From: Salinicoccus hispanicus
Lineage (GTDB): Bacteria; Bacillota; Bacilli; Staphylococcales; Salinicoccaceae
Length of the DNA stretch: 64,000 nt
Reading direction: 5' to 3'
Assembly (NCBI RefSeq): GCF_009831115.1
Contig: NZ_WUUK01000004.1
Location: 62,001-126,000, forward strand
Shown: in pieces, positions 62,470-64,000 of the stretch
How the letters are laid out: each line of letters begins with the position of its first letter
Numbering within the stretch: position 1 is the stretch's first letter
Made by a program: the position numbers and the translations under genes
The notes under the pieces: model-generated
Seen by the model: only the letters and a program-made list of their open reading frames with translations
The model's database searches: none
Told to the model about the DNA's origin: nothing

Positions 62470-63723
62470 TCAGCATACGGAGTCATTGGATTTTGGCACG
62501 GAAAGCCCAAACAGTGGTCGGAGGTAAAGTGCCAGGAAGGTGCCGGCAAGTGCCAGGATACCCCATATATAGCCATGCAGACTGAATGAAGCGATGCCCC
62601 CGAAGTATGCGCCGATATTGCATCCGAAGGCAAGACGTGCACCATAGCCCATCAGAAGTCCCCCGATGACGGATGCAGAAAAATTGCCAGGTGTGATTCT
62701 GCTGAACTTGAATAGACCGCCTGCTGCTGAGGCGATGAATGCCCCAAGGATGACACCGAAGTTGAGCACAGTGGTCGAATCCGCGAAAATGGATGATTGG
62801 AGTGCTGCAGCACTGGTGCCCTGCCAGTAGCCCCACGAAGCAACATCCACGCCGAACATGCCGGCTGCTTTTGATCCCCATAGAGCAAACGCTGAAGTAA
62901 TGCCCCAAGGGGTGCCTCGGGTCATCAGGGTCAGTGCATTAAGTACAGCCAGTACGATGGCTGCAGCGAAAAGTGGCCAGAAACCTCTGAATATACGCTT
63001 CCACCCTTGCGCAGTCGGCAATGGCGCCATTTTAGGTGATTTTCTTTTCTTTTCAATGATGACTGTAATCCAGGCAATCAGTCCGAATAGGACGATGGAG
63101 ACAATCCACGCCCCGCCATAGCCGAGTCCTGTGGATGTGGCAAGTGAAATAGGTTCAAACGATGGGAGCTCCTCAGTCCAGAAAGGCAGATGGTATGCTC
63201 CGACTGTTGCTCCGATAATGAAGAAGATCAAGGTGATGAACATCACCGTGCGCCCACCACCGATTGCATAGAGTGTGCCGGAGGCACATCCCCCACCGAG
63301 CTGCATGCCGATGCCGAACATGAAGGACCCGACAATCAGGCTGATGCCGACAGGTGACACATAACCGGCGACCTCCTGTCCGAAGAAAGAGATGCCGAAT
63401 GCAAGAATCGGTGCGAATAATGTTACGGCGACAGCCAGCATGAGCATATGGGCACGCATTGCCTGCCCGTTCCCAACCGACATCATGCGTCTGAATGCAG
63501 AAGTGAATCCGAAGCGGGCATGAAATAAAGTAAAACCGAGAAGTAGGCCGAGAATCATGAGTATCGGCTGAGTCACCGACTGAGTGGCAGCAAGATATAG
63601 AAATAGGATGAAACTGACAGCAACACCGCCGCCGATGAGCATCTTCTGAGGAGAATTCAGAGCAAGAGAACTCCGCACTACCGGGTCCCTCACTTCATTT
63701 ACTGGCTGTACTCTGGTAGTCAT
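62470..63723 (-). CDS. YeeE/YedE family sulfur-compound permease
   Basis: A 417-residue membrane protein with about ten hydrophobic helices and internal two-fold symmetry. Family cysteines are present in QLGGGCASGTLYAIGGG and in ARLAFGCNIGAYFGGIASFSLH, where TsuA-type members relay thiosulfate by S-H...S contacts. It probably imports thiosulfate or a similar sulfur species. No TusA or rhodanese gene accompanies it. A partial paralogue with the second Cys changed to Ala ends at 286 of this window. AAGGTG precedes the ATG. Confidence 0.9.
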   Translation of the reverse strand: MTTRVQPVNEVRDPVVRSSLALNSPQKMLIGGGVAVSFILFLYLAATQSVTQPILMILGLLLGFTLFHARFGFTSAFRRMMSVGNGQAMRAHMLMLAVAVTLFAPILAFGISFFGQEVAGYVSPVGISLIVGSFMFGIGMQLGGGCASGTLYAIGGGRTVMFITLIFFIIGATVGAYHLPFWTEELPSFEPISLATSTGLGYGGAWIVSIVLFGLIAWITVIIEKKRKSPKMAPLPTAQGWKRIFRGFWPLFAAAIVLAVLNALTLMTRGTPWGITSAFALWGSKAAGMFGVDVASWGYWQGTSAAALQSSIFADSTTVLNFGVILGAFIASAAGGLFKFSRITPGNFSASVIGGLLMGYGARLAFGCNIGAYFGGIASFSLHGYIWGILALAGTFLALYLRPLFGLSVPKSNDSVC

Positions 63724-63848
63724 GTATAAATCACCTTTCTTTAGGAACAGTTTGTGTAATATTGGGATAGTCTATTATATCCTAGTATTTCAGTCAAGAA
63801 TAAACGCTGGAGGTTTTAAAGTAAAGCAGACCTTATACATAAATGTAA

Positions 63849-63877
63849 TTGTTCTGAACCAGAAAAGCGGTTATAAT
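63849..63877 (+). promoter_or_regulatory. Promoter upstream of the tdk-like start
   Basis: TTGTTC (63849-63854) and TATAAT (63872-63877) are separated by 17 bases. A small GC-rich hairpin (TGCCGG at 63893-63898 with CCGGCA at 63914-63919) lies in the leader of about 90 bases. Confidence 0.6.
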
Positions 63878-63973
63878 ATTGAAGCATTATGATGCCGGCT
63901 CTGACAAGTTGGACCGGCACCTATAAATGGAATCAGAAAAGCGCCTTGCATAAGGGAAGTCGGAGGAATTCAA

Positions 63974-64000
63974 GTGGCTAAACTATACTACCGGTATGGG
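63974..64000 (+). CDS. tdk: Probable thymidine kinase, N-terminal fragment
   Basis: Only nine codons are present before the window ends. GTG at 63974 has GGAGG seven bases before it, and the peptide (M)AKLYYRYG resembles the first strand of type II thymidine kinases such as E. coli Tdk (MAQLYFYYS, followed by the P-loop). The match is short, so the call rests on this similarity and on the promoter upstream. Confidence 0.5.

Overview
The window looks like a chromosomal segment of a Staphylococcaceae member outside the genus Staphylococcus, most likely a pigmented halotolerant coccus of the Salinicoccus/Jeotgalicoccus type. This is inference from gene content: a SceD-like transglycosylase, the C30 carotenoid genes crtM/crtN/crtP/crtQ, class III fructose-1,6-bisphosphatase, IsdG-type heme monooxygenases, CzrA- and CsoR-type metal sensors, strong AGGAGG ribosome binding sites, and several osmolyte and Na+/H+ transporters. 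I see no tRNA, rRNA, CRISPR array, prophage or intact insertion sequence. Most genes lie on the minus strand in short operons closed by clear hairpin terminators.

Layout. 1-2030 (+): the end of a YeeE/YedE permease, an NAD(P)-binding protein and an RluA pseudouridine synthase. 2126-3969 (-): sceD, then a LytTR/DUF3021 pair. 4212-10459 (-): a seven-gene sugar operon, in transcription order regulator, EIIA, phosphofructokinase-like kinase, EIIB, EIIC, TPR-like protein and class II aldolase. It has a recognisable promoter and a near-consensus cre site. 10791-14772 (-): GH13 alpha-glucosidase, LURP-one protein and a BCCT osmolyte transporter. 15135-20262 (-): metal homeostasis, with csoR-copA-copZ, a CsoR-box-controlled YdhK lipoprotein, and a czrA/CDF zinc unit. 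20430-22370: a putative di-heme membrane protein, a TspO relative and a membrane-anchored XRE regulator. 22666-25133 (-): a quaternary-amine type ABC importer with a permease/binding-protein fusion. 25250-30320 (-): DUF488, formate dehydrogenase with DUF1641, and an orphan membrane protein. 30484-33643: old yellow enzyme, XRE regulator, CHAP and DoxX-like proteins. 33728-37635 (-): fbp, methyltransferase, Hsp20 and Nudix. 37736-41713: a lipoprotein, tandem TDT-family transporters, and two ABM monooxygenases with a 59-residue glycine-zipper gene. 41777-46667: methyltransferases, small zinc-ribbon and membrane proteins, two oxidoreductases and a recombinase-like protein that lacks its catalytic residues. 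46781-50595 (+): SulP, UspA and a CPA antiporter. 50629-56721 (-): fni-crtN-crtM-crtP-crtQ. 56929-63723 (-): a second BCCT transporter, dhaKLM, aldehyde dehydrogenase and a complete YeeE/YedE permease. The right edge holds the first nine codons of a probable thymidine kinase.

How it fits together. The main themes are salt and osmotic adaptation, metal detoxification, membrane-pigment synthesis, and triose-level carbon entry through PTS sugar uptake, class II aldolase and PTS-dependent dihydroxyacetone kinase. The most promising undescribed system is the 4.2-10.5 kb operon. It joins an ascorbate-family PTS to a phosphofructokinase homologue altered at three active-site positions and to a class II aldolase, without any isomerase or dehydrogenase. 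That suggests a ketose or ketose-like substrate which is phosphorylated twice and then cleaved.
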